From Tetracentron sinense (lineage: Eukaryota > Streptophyta > Magnoliopsida > Trochodendrales > Trochodendraceae), in NCBI GenBank assembly GCA_015143295.1, contig CM026562.1, forward strand, positions 13,792,041 through 13,856,040: a stretch of 64,000 bases of DNA, read 5' to 3'. Position numbers and translations under genes: made by a program. Each line of letters starts with the position of its first letter. The first letter of the stretch is position 1. Below, in pieces: positions 33,489 to 46,508 of this stretch. The notes beneath the pieces are model-generated. The model saw only the letters and a program-made list of their open reading frames with translations. It was not told the DNA's origin and did no database searches.

Positions 33489-35485
33489 CCTTTGATGACT
33501 TGTATAATGATTTTATAAAAATTGCCTTAATGAACAAATCATTTAAAAGGGAAATCCTTACTCTTACAAACACTTGTGAAAACTTGCAAAAAGAGAAGGA
33601 TATCCTACAAAATAAGAATGAGGTGTTGAATGTAAAAATGAAAGAAATTCAATCTCTACCTCATGACTCATCAAGTGAATGTGATGAGCTTAAAGCTAAA
33701 GTCAAAGACTTGACTTGCACTATTCTCACATTCACTGATGGCTAAAAGAATTTAGAAAGACTATTAGGCCAACAAAGATGTGTGTTTTGTAAAGCTGGAC
33801 TTGGCTATAACCCTTCATTAAAACAAAAGGATTATCAAAATTTATTTTCTAAATCAAATAGTAACTTAACTCCACCCTCTATTGCTTTTTATAATGGAAA
33901 GAAAATAGTTAAGAAAATTTGGGTTCCAAAGGGAACATTCACTCCCAAGACTAACTATAAAGGACCAAAGATGGTTTGGGTTCCAAAGGGAACTTATCCT
34001 CCCAAGAACAACCATAAGTCAATTTGGGTACCAATCAAAATGGTTTGGGTACCGGGGGGAACATATCTTAGAGTTACTTGAATTTATCGTATAGGTATGT
34101 CTCAAGTTAAGCTCCTTCAAGACAACTTGGTTCTTGGATAGTGGATGCTCAAGGCACATGATAGGAAACAAAGAGCTTTTCATCTCACTCACCCCTAAGG
34201 ATGAAGGACATGTGACATTCGAAGACAATGCAAAGAGAAAGATCATCGGGATAGGTAATATAGGTAAATAAAACACTACTTTCATTGAAAATGAATTATA
34301 TGTTGATGGTTTGAAGTATAAGCTTATTAGTATAAGTCAATTATGCGATAAAGGACTTAATGTTTCATTTAAATCAAATATATGCATCATAAAAGACAAA
34401 GATAATGTTAATACTATGTTTATTGTCCTTAGAAATGAAAATGTTTATACCATTGATTTTAATGAACTAACTTCTCAAAATATGGTATGCTTTTCAGTTT
34501 TAAATGAAGCAAGTTGGTTATGGTATAGAAGACTAGGTCATACAAGTATGGATTTATTATCAAAAATATCTACAAATGTTCTAGTCAAAGGATTGCCTAA
34601 AACCAAGTTTTCTAAAGATAAAATATGTGATGCATGTCAATTGAGAAAATAAATATATCTTTTAAAAAGAAGAAAGAAATCTCCACTTCAAGACCATTGG
34701 ACCTATTGTATCTGGATTTATTTGGTCCTAATGATGTTGCTAGCCTAGGAGAAAAAAATATATGCTTTTGTAATTGTTGATGATTATTCTAGATATATAT
34801 GAGTATAATTTTTATTTTATAAAAGTGAAACACATATTTTATTTGCTAAATTTTGTAAAATAGTTCAAAATAAAAAATGCTACTCAATTCACAACATTAG
34901 AAGTGATAGAGGTGAAGAATTTAAAAATAAAAAATTAGAATTGTTTTGTGAAGAAAATAACTTCAATCATAACTTCTCCGCACTATGAACACCTCAACAA
35001 AACGGAGTTGTTGAATGCAAAAATAGATCTCTTCAAGAAATGGGTAGAACAATGCTTAATGAACATAAATTGTCAAATTATTTTTGGGCTGAAGCTATAA
35101 ACACATCTTGCTATGTAATAAATAGGATAGTTATAAGAAACAAACTAAATAAAATACCCAATGAGCTTTGGAAAGGAAAATCACCTAACATAGGCTATTT
35201 CAAAGTGTTTGGTTGCAAATGTTTTATATTTAATGACAAACACCATCTAAAGAAATTTGACCCTAAATCAAATTAACTAAGGACATCTCTAATATTGAAT
35301 TAAATGAAGAAAAAGAAGATTCTAACCAAGAAAATCCTATTGAAAATGAAAATGATGAAGGAGATGACAATAAAAATGGTTATCAACTCCCTAAAGCATG
35401 AAAAATAGTAAAAGATCATCCTAAAGAACTTGTTTTAGGAGATATGGAAAAAGGTATAAGAACAAGAAGAAATCTTTATAATAAC
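33489..35485 (+). pseudogene. Copia gag C-terminus, protease and integrase, broken
   Basis: Order: a coiled-coil-like segment (to 33745); repeated KIWVPKGTF/MVWVPKGTYPPK units (33910-34060); an aspartic protease with WFLDSGCSRHM at about 34127; a GAG-pre-integrase zinc region with RLGHTSMDLL and ICDACQ (34311-34652); and an integrase core with SDRGEEF and TPQQNGVVE blocks (34700-35275). Then comes an acidic linker ending near GIRTRRNLYNN. Numerous stops and frameshifts occur, especially between 34650 and 35040. The reading continues at about 40716 on the far side of an insertion. Confidence 0.85.
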
Positions 35486-38400
35486 CATTACAAAAATAAT
35501 GGCCTATAGCGGCGGATTTTTGGAGGCGGTTACAAATATTTGCCGCAGCATAGTATATACAACGGCGGGTTTATAATACCGCCGTCCATGACTGTTTTCA
35601 GAACTATTGTAATGGCGGTAAATTAATAACAGCCGTTGAATATACTATGTGGCAGAGGGTTTATAAATAATCATTGTGAATAGTGTTTTAAGGGTGGCAG
35701 ATTTAATATAATGGCTGTTGGTTATGTCTATATGACGGCGGTATTTTGAAACCGCCTTTTAATTTCTTTAATAGGACCCAATAGTTCCTCCTTTCTTCCT
35801 CCCATGCTCTCTTGCTCTCTACTCTCTTGCTCTCTGATCTCCCCTCTCTAGCTCTCTGGCGACTCCACCACCTCCGACCACCTCATCTCTTACTACTTTT
35901 CCATCTCCGACGACCTCGTACCAGCACCGGCGACCTGCGATTTTCTCTTCGGTCACCTGCTCTCCCTCAAAGGCCACCTTCGGCCACATCTGGAACCTCC
36001 AACCACTTGATCTCCCCTCTCCACGCTCAGGTAACCCCTCAAAACCGACATGCAAGCCATGGTTTTTTGGTTTTAGCTTTGTCTCTCTTAACTCTCTCTC
36101 TCCCACCTCCGGCAGCTCAACACCTCCACGGTAATCTCTCTCTCTCTCTGCAATTTCGCCGCACCCTCACCTCTCTTTCTCTATAATTTTGCAGCACCAC
36201 CCTTTAGCTCATAGCACCCTCCACCTCCGACCACATTTTTTTTCTGGCCATTGGTAATTTAACTACTTGTTAATCCGAATTGCCAAAACCTAGAATTTTG
36301 TAGGATTCATTGCAATGGATGGATTTGATTATGGCGTTCTGCTTTTTCTTTGCTTTTAGTTCACTTCTCCCTCTCTTCTCTTTTGTGTGTATATGAAGAT
36401 ATAAAATCATAAAGAGAAAGTAGCTGCAAAAATTCCAACTTTTTCTCATTTTTATACAGTGATTGTAAGTAAGTTATTGTATGTAATGTTATAGGTTTTG
36501 CATAAACCATCACTACAGTAGTCACTATGCCTATCAATTGAAATTGCTTAAATATCTGGAAATCTGACAGTGGTAGTAATTTTAAGTTTTCAGTTGATTT
36601 GGGTGATGAAATTCACAGAGAGAAGTTCAAACTTTTAAAAGGCAGGATCACAGAAGAGGTTGGAATTGTTGGTTGTCTTGGATTTTCTAAAAATTATTCC
36701 AACTTATAGTATCAATGCAGATGCCTCAAAAATAGAATGCTTAGCATTCCTTTGGGAGTTTATGAGAGATGTATAGATAGATTTGTATTTCTTTCCTTGA
36801 TTGCTTATAATTGTTTAATCATTCTAATAAGGTTTTTCCTAAGACCTCTAATGGTGATGTTAAAGTCAAATAACTTGATTTGTTGCGCACGAGAAAAAGG
36901 GATTGGACCATTGATTTTTTTTTCCTTTGTAGCCTGTAGGTAAAGATATATTTTTTTAATTTCTTTAATTTAATTAAGTTAATTAACTTTGGGATGAGGG
37001 CTGGTTTGAAAGGGATGAGGCCATGAAGATGTGAAGGGTTGGATTTGGGTGTATGCTGATTGTAGAGCTGTAGTGAGGGTGATACTATAAAGTGACTGTG
37101 AGAGGGGTAAATTTCTTATTGAGGGAGTTGATTCGGGCCTCCAAATATGTCTCTCTAATTCAAATTATTCTTTTCCAACAATTCATTATTTAATTATGTT
37201 TTTTTCCAGTAACTAGAACTATTCACTCATGTGCATTCTGCTAGCAGGGATTTATTAGGGTGAAAAAATATGATTTTTTAATTTTTGTTTGGATAAATTT
37301 GGTGATTTAGAAAGCAAAAAACTTAGGGGCATTATGTCGTTGTTAGATATATTTGGTGATTTTAGATATGATATTTTGTAAATTTGGTGATTTTTGTTTG
37401 AATGAAAAGATATTTCAGATATGATATTTTCTCTCTGTTAGATTCACGCGTGTCCCCTTTAACACCCACTAATTGTGGTTAAGATTCACTTATCCTTAAG
37501 ATCCATCTAACCTTGGTTTTTAGGAAAAAAACTTAGTCTAATTATGCTTAACCACAATTAAAAGGCGCTACAAGCCGACATGTGTTCCCTTTAACACCCA
37601 CAAGAACAGTGGTTAAGAGTGACTTACCACTAGGATTCATCCATCTAACCTTACCCAAATAATGAAATTTCTTAATCTGTTGTTTTTTCTATGGTATATA
37701 TGCCCAGTAAGATCTCTAGTTCAATTGTATCTTGTGCTTACTTAATTGTTAACACCCTTGTTCCCGCTCTGCTATACTTTGTATAGTGCATGACTGAACC
37801 CTGTGGTCTATGTTAACTGTTTGGGTGGTTATATGATATTTTCTTATGATCTCTATGTTATATGTCAATGTTGGAGCTAATAATATACATATTACTCTAT
37901 TTAGTACATTATTAGTGACTAAATGGAAATTTAAGTTCATAGGTTCATACTCATCCATGCATTGAACCTTAGATTTCCCGTTTAGTAATCATTGCATGAC
38001 AAGTGCATTTCTTGTATCACCTATTTGAACAGATTAGTTGTAAACTATGACATTTAGTTCTCTTGTGGGGCTAAATGCAGGTTAACAACTTTTCGGTCTT
38101 ATTTGTGATAAAGTGTATTTGTCTGTATATGATTCTTGAATTGTCCAGCTGGACAGTTTCGGAATACATAATCTCCAATATATTCAGTTGCTCATTGTTT
38201 GTCTAGATTGAGAAAAATTTTGGTAGTTGTTAATTTCTTTTGTTCTCTAGGTACATATTTAGACAATGTGGCATGCTTGCCCTTAGTCTAAGTCCTGTAC
38301 TTGGAGAGCCATAGGAAAATGCTGCTGGAATTTTTTTGAAATGGAACAAAGCACTTGAGCTATTGACTTTTGGGGATTATGCATTCCTGAATGGGATAAG

Positions 38401-40715
38401 AACACCCCACCTGTTAGAAGAGAAGTTGATAATGATAAGAAGCATGCATGCATACATATTGTGTATGTTAGACATGATGCCTAGAAAAGTCATTTAGATT
38501 GTTAGATTCTTATTAATTTGATTAATAAAGACTTTTTCTTTATCTATTGTGTATTCATTATGGGTAATTGACCATAATCATGAGATGATCTATACGATAT
38601 GAGATATCGATAAAGGTCTTTAGGATATATTGTAGGAAAATTATGTGATTGGATTATCACAGGCAGGTATAGCTTTCCAGTTCCTTATACCCTATATAGT
38701 CACAGCTAAGAGTGAAGCTGGGCACTTCACTTCACTTCACTTATATGGCTGCCACAATGCTAAGATGTTCTCAATAGTTGAGATGCAGTTCTATCTAGAA
38801 CTATTATAGTGGAGACTACAAATCAGCATATGGATGCTTAAATGTACACTGACTGATTGCATGCAATGAGAGACCTCTTAAATAAACATACTATCAGATA
38901 GTTGGTCTTTCATTCACATTGAATAGTTTCAATGATCCTTAAATCTGATGAGTTCATTTATAACTGAGCAGTAATCTGACTGTTTTGATTCCACCAAAGT
39001 ATTCTCTACCTTAGGGGATACAATACAGTGACAGTTGGATAGTTAGAAAGCTGTTCGAGTCATAATGAATTTCAAACAACAAATCCATACTCATTAATTT
39101 GAGAGATTATCTAAGCTCCGGGTATGACAATCGATTAAGCTTAAATCCTACGTAGGTGATTTTGAAACAAAACAAGTTTGAAATATATTTTTTTAAAAAA
39201 TATTATACTTATAAAAATGTTTTCTCAAAATGTTTTACATGAAAAAATGTTTCTCATGGCTTAATCAAATGTCTTGGAAACCCGGATGATGTGCAATGGG
39301 CTATGAGTTAGATAGTATATAAAAATTTCAAAGGCCCATTAGGGATAATGTATTTGGAAGGATCAATTGAATTAAAAAGTTCATGTGGAGAGATCCGTAT
39401 TGGTTAATGTTCATACACTGGGATTCAATTGCAACATGGATATACCACGACACTTGCAATCCTGATGAAATTCCTGTTTAGGGTCAATGGAATAACATTG
39501 GGTAAACCAGGGTAAGAATGCCCCAGAGCAATCTGTGGTGATGCTCACATAAGAAATACAAACTCATAAATTGATTAAAAGTTAATCAATTATTTATTTG
39601 ATTAAATGTTAATAATTGATTAAATAGATTAAAAGTTAATCTATGGTTTAAATTAATTGTTAATTTAAATCTAGGGATTATATTAATAATTATTTAATTA
39701 ACCTAATTAAAGGAGAAATGGGTTTGACCCATATCATAAACCCATAAAGATGGACCTTTAATATGGGCCCAAGCCCATGGATTAAAACCCTAAGGTTGGG
39801 CGCCCACTATAGCAATCCTAATTGGATTAGGACTTGGTTACTTGAATAATTATTGAATAATAACTCTATTTATTATGGAATTAAATTCCAATGGTTGGAA
39901 TACAAGAAAGATTAAGATGAGTTGTAATTAGATTACAACTAGGAGTGTTAAACTAACCAAAGCTCACGCCCCCCTCTTGGCTCACGCCCCCCTTTGGTTG
40001 TGGTCTCCTAGTTTGACTAGGATTCCTACATTTTGTTGGTTGTTGACTAATCCCTTTATTTAAGGAATCCCTTTTGAAAAATGACTCTTTAATTATTAGG
40101 ATTACTATAATTAAAAGTAGTTATAGATAAACTACGAGTTTAATTAATTAATAGTAAGAGTTATTATTAATTAATAATTCTTAAGGGATAAGGTGTAATT
40201 GGATTAGGATTAGGATATGATCTAAATCCTATAAATACCCCAACACCCCTTGACCATAAAGAAAGATTCTCCAGAATTTTTTTCTCTCCCTCTCCTCCTC
40301 TCCAAACCGTGAGCACCTAGGGAGTGTCCCTAGGATTTTCATGAGCTTCAAGGGTGCTTTAAGTTAGGTTTTCAACTTTAGGGTTTTGAACTTTAGAGTT
40401 TTTGGGTGATATAAAGTCTATACCAACATCCATCTTCTTCTTCTTGCTTCTTCAATTCTAAAGAGATATTCTAAAGTTTCGTGGGGTTAGCGATGAACAA
40501 GGATTGAGCTTCGAGTATTTCTTCGAGAAATCTCTACAAAAAGTTCTGATGGTTTGAGTGGATTTAGCTTCACCAGTGAACATTATTCTCCGAGGTAATA
40601 TGATTAAAACTCTTAGATAATTTTAGTTGCTTTCTATGGTGTAAAGATCATCGGGATCCAGTTTTTGCATAAATTTTTATCCGGATCCCCCTTTCGTGTA
40701 GATGGTGAAGTCATT
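35486..40715 (+). mobile_element. CACTA-ended insertion in copia pol, with a solo LTR inside
   Basis: The left edge CATTACAAAAATAATGG is a decayed CACTA terminus. It is followed by subterminal GCGGCGGA, GGCGGTTAC, ACCGCCGTC and AACGGCGGG motifs to about 35760, as in the element ending at 13266. Next comes a CT-rich stretch (35780-36200) that looks like a leader or first exon but encodes nothing I recognise. A/T-rich sequence follows, with two copies of a MITE-arm relic at 37446-37680. The right terminus is not recognisable, so it may be a deletion derivative. A solo LTR occupies 38466-40695. The copia frame resumes near 40720. Confidence 0.6.
38466..40695 (+). mobile_element. Solo LTR with 5-bp target duplication
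   Basis: It starts TGTTAGACATGATGCC and ends near GGATCCCCCTTTC. The pentamer GTGTA flanks both sides perfectly (38461-38465 and 40696-40700). A TATA box (CTATAAATACC at 40230) precedes a CT-rich leader-like stretch. The final dinucleotide is not a clear CA, so one end may be mutated. It is unrelated to the other LTRs in the window by eye. Confidence 0.7.
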
Positions 40716-42231
40716 TGACAGCTGTTTTATTGCAATTGAATGATGAATCATGGGCAATTGCTATGCAAGAAGAACTCAATCAATTTGAAAGAAATCAAGT
40801 TTGAGATTTAGTTCATAAACCAAATGATAAATCAACTATTGGAACTAAATGAGTATTTAGAAATAAAAAAGATATAAACGGTAATAACATTAAAAATAAA
40901 GCAAGATTGGTAACCCAAGGTTACAACCAAGAGGAAGGAATTGATTATGAAGAAATCTTTGCTCCGGTTGCTAGACTTGAGGCAATAAGATTGTTACTTG
41001 CATTTGCTAGCTATAAAGATTTTAAACTATTCCAAATGGATGTTAAAAATGCTTTTTTAAATTGATATATTTCGAAGGAAGTTTATGTTGAACAACCTCC
41101 ATGTTTTGAAAATCATAAAAATCCTAATTATGTGTTTAAATTGACTAAGGCTTTATATGAATTGAAACAAGTTCCTAGAGCTTGGTATGATAGACTTAGT
41201 GGATTTTTACTTGAAAATGACTTTATTAGAGAAAATTGATACAACTTTGTTTGTAAAGACCAAAAATAAAGATATGCTTATTGTGCAAATCTATGTTGAA
41301 ATTATTTTTGGGTCCGCTAATGAAATTTTATATCAAGAGTTCTCTAAGACTATGCATGATGAGTTCGAAATGAGTATGATGAGAAAACTAAAATTCTTTC
41401 TTGGACGTTAAATAAAGCAAATCAAGGAAGGAACCTTCATTAACCAAGCCAAGTACACAAAGAAACTTCTCAAGAAATTTGGGATTGACAACTCTAAAGA
41501 AAGTGACACTCTAATGAGTCCATCCACAATGCTTGACAAGGTTGAAAAATGAATAAGTGTTGAAGAAAAGAAATACAAAGGTATGATTGGCAACTTGCTT
41601 TAATTGACTGCTAGTAGACCAGATATAATGTTTAGTGTATGTATTTGTAATAGATTTCAGTCATATCCTAAAGAATCTCATATGGTTGCTGTTAAAAGCA
41701 TTCTTAAATATCTATTAGGCACCATTGATTTAGGATTGTGGTATCCAAAGAACATTTCACTAGAATTAGTTAGTTACTCCGATGTTGACTTTGCCGGATG
41801 CAAAATTGATCGGAAAAGCATAAGTGGTACTAAGGGACTCCCTTGTTTCATGGTTTAGTAAGAAACAAAACTCTATAGCTTTGTTTACAGCCGAGGCTGA
41901 GTATGTAGCTGCTGGAAGTTGTTGTGCTCAAACTCTTTAGATGAAACAACAATTAGAGGATTTCAAACTGTATTATAATAAAATCTCTATCAAATGTAAT
42001 AACACTAGTGCAATATGTATGACTAAAAATCTCATTCAACATTCTAGAACAAAGCACATTGAAATAAGATATCATTTCATAAGAGACTATGTTCAAAATG
42101 GTGATGTAGTATTAGAATTTGTTGATAAAAACAATCAATTAGCTGACATCTTCACAAAACCTCTTCAATATGAAAGATTTAGTATACTAAGAAGAGAATT
42201 AGGCATGACTAAGCAAAGTGAATTAAAATGA
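40716..42231 (+). pseudogene. Copia reverse transcriptase and RNase H, broken
   Basis: The reverse transcriptase begins at NDESWAIAMQEEL and contains [20 protein letters not shown] and QMDVKNAFL. The catalytic YVDD box is lost: at 41292-41300 the frame reads YVE then IIFGS, with one codon missing. RNase H follows (41600-42231) with RPDIMFSV, TAEAEYVAAG and LADIFTKPL. Stops lie near 40802, 41064, 41238 and 41940. This completes the protease-integrase-reverse transcriptase order of copia pol. The next 128 bp lead to the gypsy array. Confidence 0.88.
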
Positions 42232-42359
42232 TCTTATGAGAAAAATGATTAAATAGAGTATCAATGAAATCTTTGCTCAAAATTAAATTGAATGTTTGAA
42301 ATGTTTGTACAAAGATTTGATGCTTAAATTATTGATTTGAATGATTAAAGGAATGTTTC

Positions 42360-44755
42360 TGTAGAGCCCCGGACCTTTTCACATTTTAGGCATGACACTT
42401 TCGTTGCCATTTTGCCTTTAAAGAGGTATAATAAATAAATAAGGAAGAAATTGGAAATTTCAAAATATCAGAAATGTTCCTTTTCGAAGTACGAACCCAA
42501 CACAAGTTGAATCGTCAAAATCGGATGAACGAGTCAAAAGATATGGCCAAAATAGTCTGGACCTGCAAGCAATCGTAGCTCGGTTATGCACTAAGGACGT
42601 AGCTCGGAAGGCACTAAGGACGTGCTCCGATAACGTAGCTCTAGCTCTGATAACGTATTCGTTGTGCATCCGTTGTGCAACAGACAACGGGTACGTTGTA
42701 CAGCAACAATGGGTACGTTGTACAGCAACAACGGGCACGTTGTACAGCAACAACGGGCACGTTGTACAGCGACAATGGGCACGTTGTACATAAGACAACG
42801 GACAACGAGCTCAGCACTATGCACAACACACAGCACAACATGTTCAGCACTGTTCACTGCACAACGTGTTCGGCACTGTTCACAGCACAACGTGTTCAGC
42901 ACTGTTCACAGCACAACGTGTTCAGCACTGTTCACAGCACAACGTGTTTGGCACTGTTCACAGCACAACGTGTTGGGCGTTCGTGTGTTTGCAGAAACTT
43001 CAGTAAAGGTATTATGGTCTTTTGGTCGGTTCACTCTTACCTTAAGAGTTTAACCCGAGCCTTTAGGGCTCATTCTCAACACTTAGAGAGATTGGGAGAT
43101 AAGAAGAGAGGAGAGGGCGATTCCTAAACCTAGGGTTTCCATTTTTGGAGAGAAATCAAAGGGTTTTGAGACCCTAGATCACTTCCAGTCCGGGTTTTCT
43201 CCAAGATCTCGGCTCAAGCACTCGTGGAGAGCGTTCTCCAAGCTAGGGCAGAAGCTACACAGTCGTTTTGGAAAGGGGATTTCTTCCTCACTTGATCAAG
43301 GTCGGTACTTCTTGCTACCCTCCTAGTTATAGTTCCTCTTTCCCCTTTATTTCTCTTTATTTTCCTTTATTTACACATGTGCTATGAGATAGAGGGTTGT
43401 GAATGGTGAATGGAGATGGTATGGGCGACTGGATGCCAATGGTTGTGTTGTGATGATTATAATGGGGAGGGCATTGTTCCAATAATGAACATACATGTAT
43501 GATTTGAGTAAAACCCATCTAGAAAAGCATGTTGTAGGGTAAATCGATAATGAACACACCATGTTTGATGAAATGCCAAGGTTAATAAAGTGAGTTTTAA
43601 TTTAGGAAATGCATGCCTAATAAATTATGGATATTGCTAGGGCCTATGATAGTGTGTTTTCTTGCTTTCCCTAAATGACATGAATATTACATTGCTCAAT
43701 CATTGATGTTATATGTGTTGTGAAATCACCTAAATGTCATATTTAAATTTAAATGCAAGTATGTACACGATTCCCACGAGCACGGCATGCATGACATGAT
43801 TTATCGAGGTTTTCAAGAACATGGTTAGAGGTGGGACATATCCTACGATATGTTTTACCTCGCTTTTCACAAGAAGACAAGAACCAACATTACACGAGGG
43901 GTCTCCCCTCACTCACAAGTGCATATCATGAAGAAGGGTCTCCCTTCCCTCGCAAGTGCATTGCATAAAGAAGGGTCTCCCTTCCCTCTCAAGGCATCTC
44001 TCAAGTGCATCTCACAAGGATATCTCACAAGTGTATCTCACAAGTTACATGATCACAAGCAAGCACGCATGACATGCATGACATGACACGTACGACGCGC
44101 TCGACAAGATCAAGTAAGACAAACACGACAAGCTTTCAAGTACGAAAAGATATTTCAAGCCAAGTCAAGTGCACGATGTTTTCAAGAGGTTTTATCGGAT
44201 TTCTACAAAATACAAGCATGATTATAAATTGTTTTACTTCCTTGTATGATATGAATTGTTTCCTGCTTTATGTATGCTATCTGTATGCTATGACTGTTGG
44301 TTAGTGCTTAGTACCTGCTGAGTATTCCATGCTCAGCCGTACTTCTTATGTCGGCAGGTGATGGCGGAGCAGCTGCTCCTTTTGATGTCTGGGCTCCGAG
44401 CCCTTGGGTGGAGGAGGAGTACATCGAGGAACCTTTGGAGGAACCTCCAGTAGAGGGTTACCATTAGGTGGTTGTAGATTCTGAGTGAATAGCTGTGGGT
44501 GAGATGAGAGATATACATTCATGTATTTTGGCGGGTCTGCCCGCACTTTCTTTTGGTTACTTTTGTATAAACTTGGATTACCATGTGTATATACTTAGAG
44601 GTTGTTAGACTTCCGCTGTGTTTTATAGTTATGTTTCCGCTGTCATCCTCTATTGTATATGCTCTATGGGTTTTGCAGGTTGGTTGCCAAGCAAGTCATG
44701 ATTAGTCGTCCAAAGTTCACTCTAACTCTCCTAGGGTGGGTTTTGGGTCGCGACA
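42360..44755 (+). repeat. Gypsy LTR 1
   Basis: It runs TGTAGAGCCCCGG...GGGTCGCGACA, 2396 bp. Compared with LTR 2 it has two more 22-bp units of the ACAACGGGCACGTTGTACAG type, accounting for the 44-bp length difference. The 3' half contains GAAGGGTCTCCCTTCCCTC repeats and an ATATCCTACGATATG inverted pair. Confidence 0.95.
42690..42978 (+). repeat. 22-bp and 26-bp tandem repeats in LTR 1
   Basis: First about five units of a 22-bp CAGCAACAACGGGCACGTTG-type repeat, then about six units of a 26-bp TTCAGCACTGTTCACAGCAC-type repeat. Both are built around AACGT/ACGTT. They are open in several frames because of their periodicity and are not coding. Shorter versions occur in LTR 2 (about 50260-50510) and LTR 3 (about 57795-58042). 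Confidence 0.9.
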
Positions 44756-44759
44756 GAAG

Positions 44760-44771
44760 TGGTATCAAAGC
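44760..44771 (+). other. Gypsy primer binding site, copy 1
   Basis: TGGTATCAAAGC, one base from the tRNA-Met-type consensus, four bases after LTR 1. Confidence 0.85.
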
Positions 44772-45115
44772 TTAGGCTTTAGGTCTCTAGGGTCACTTAG
44801 AATCTTATACCACGGCTTGACAAGAGCATATGTTAGGAAACAAGTTAGGAAGGAAGTGAGTCGGAAACGAGTCTGGTTCCAAGTTTAAGACTAAACTTTA
44901 GTCTTAGTCTAAAATGGTTGCTTTAACCAAGTACGGTCCTAGATACACCAGAACACTAAAGTATAAGTATAATGTGATGAATACTCTGATGACTTGATGT
45001 GATGTATATTAGTATTATACAGCTAATACAAATTGAATTATTGTGAAACGACATTGAAATAAGCTGTGGTTTCAAGTGAGACTCATGTGGTGCTATTGTT
45101 CTCAGGACTTTAGTC

Positions 45116-46364
45116 ATGAGGCGGGGCACACGGGGTCGTGGACCACACACCAGAGCTTCATCTTCTTCCAGAGATGAGGATGAGCAGCCGGACCTCTCCC
45201 AGGTCTTAGGCTCTATTGCTGAGACACTCGCCATACTGGCGGCTCGGCAAGCTATACCATCGTCGGCGGCACCTACTCCACTGCCCGCAGCTCCAGTACA
45301 TCGTACAGCTGGAGTTGAGGCATTCAGGAGATTGCGGCCTCCACCATTCCATGGGAGTGTGGACCCTCTTGCTGCGGAGGCATGGATCCTCCAGATGGAG
45401 AAGATCTTTGCGGTCCTCTCGCCTACAGAGGAGGATAGAGTAGCATGGGCAGTTTTCATGCTAGAGAGCGAAGCCCACCATTGGTGGTTGTCCGCATTGA
45501 GGATGCGAGATTTGACCATGCAGGGTCAACCTTGGACTTGGGAGGAGTTCAAGGACACTTTTTATAAGAAGTACTTTCCGATCGGAGCACGGGAAAGGAA
45601 AGAGAGAGAATTCATCAACCTTGAGCAAGGTTCGATGTCAGTAGCATAATATGAAGCTAAGTTCTCGGAGCTCTCTAGATTTATGCCTCACATGGTGGCT
45701 ACTGAGGCAAGGAAGGCGAGGAGATTTGAGCAAGGGCTCAAGGATGTTATCATGGAGAAGGTTTCGGTTTTCAGACATGCTACCTACCCTGAGGTAGTAG
45801 ACAAGGCCTTATTGGTCGAGGCCAATTCAGAGACAGTGTCCAAGAAGAGGGAGTTGGCAAGAGGCCAAGCCAGTAGTTCAGCACCTCCAGAGAGGCGGGC
45901 TCGTACCTGCCCTTATCAGTATGCGTGGCCAGCACCACCGATGAGGCCATCTTATGCGCCTCTAGCTCCACGGCAGTATGTGCCTCAGGCACCACGACCT
46001 CAGGCTCTTCCAGCTCCACGGCCAGTTGCACCTCAGACGTTGAGGTATGCTCCACCTCCGGCCCCTCTGACCTATACACACGAGGTCTGCACTTCGTGCG
46101 GCCGAAGGCATCCGGCAGGAGATTGCCGAAGGGCATCGGGTAGATGCTTTCATTGTGGTCGCCAGGGCCATATGATCAGGGATTGCCCCAGTCGGCATTT
46201 ACCAGGCCAGTCTCAGGGGATTAGGCCCCCAGCACACCCAACAGGATCATATCAGGCGTCATCCCAGACTACCCGGGCTACACCTCCGCCTCGCCAGGCG
46301 AACCAGGGGCGAGTTTTTACCTTAATAGAGGGTGATGCACTTGCATCTGACGATGTGGTGCAAG
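45116..46364 (+). pseudogene. Gypsy gag, copy 1, one in-frame stop
   Basis: It starts MRRGTRGRG. A retrotransposon gag domain follows with AWILQMEKIF and WEEFKDTFYKKYFP, then an Ala/Pro-rich region and two zinc knuckles, CTSCGRRHPAGDC and CFHCGRQGHMIRDC. The frame is cut once by TAA at 45647-45649, where the family would have a Gln codon. The open frame then resumes to 46364. Reading on without splicing adds a short tail and stops at about 46490; splicing at 46365 would join it to protease. Capsid/nucleocapsid role. Confidence 0.9.
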
Positions 46365-46508
46365 GTACGCGTTTGGAGTTATTTTCTTTATTCGTGATTG
46401 TTATGTTATGTTTTATTCATTGTGTACGTACTTGGTATGCTATATATATATATACCTATGTGTATACACTGTTGATGCTTGAATTGACGTAACTAGCTAA
46501 AATTTCAG
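46365..46508 (+). other. Putative intron between gag and pol, copy 1
   Basis: 144 bp with a GTACGC donor and a pyrimidine-containing ...AAATTTCAG acceptor. It is A/T-rich, unlike the flanking coding DNA. Joining the flanks restores a continuous frame (..DVVQ then GTLLV..). It contains a stop codon in the gag frame. A TAACTAG-like branch region lies just upstream of the acceptor. Splicing is inferred, not shown. Confidence 0.7.

Noticed and set aside
35800..36200. A host gene exon suggested by an open, Leu/Ser-rich frame
   Set aside because: The CT-rich composition alone opens the frame; no recognisable protein motif. Kept only as an open question for the CACTA-ended insertion.
42460..43127. 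Cysteine- and threonine-rich open frames on both strands in the gypsy LTRs
   Set aside because: Products of 22-bp and 26-bp tandem repeats in the LTR; the same peptides appear in each LTR copy and in LTR D.
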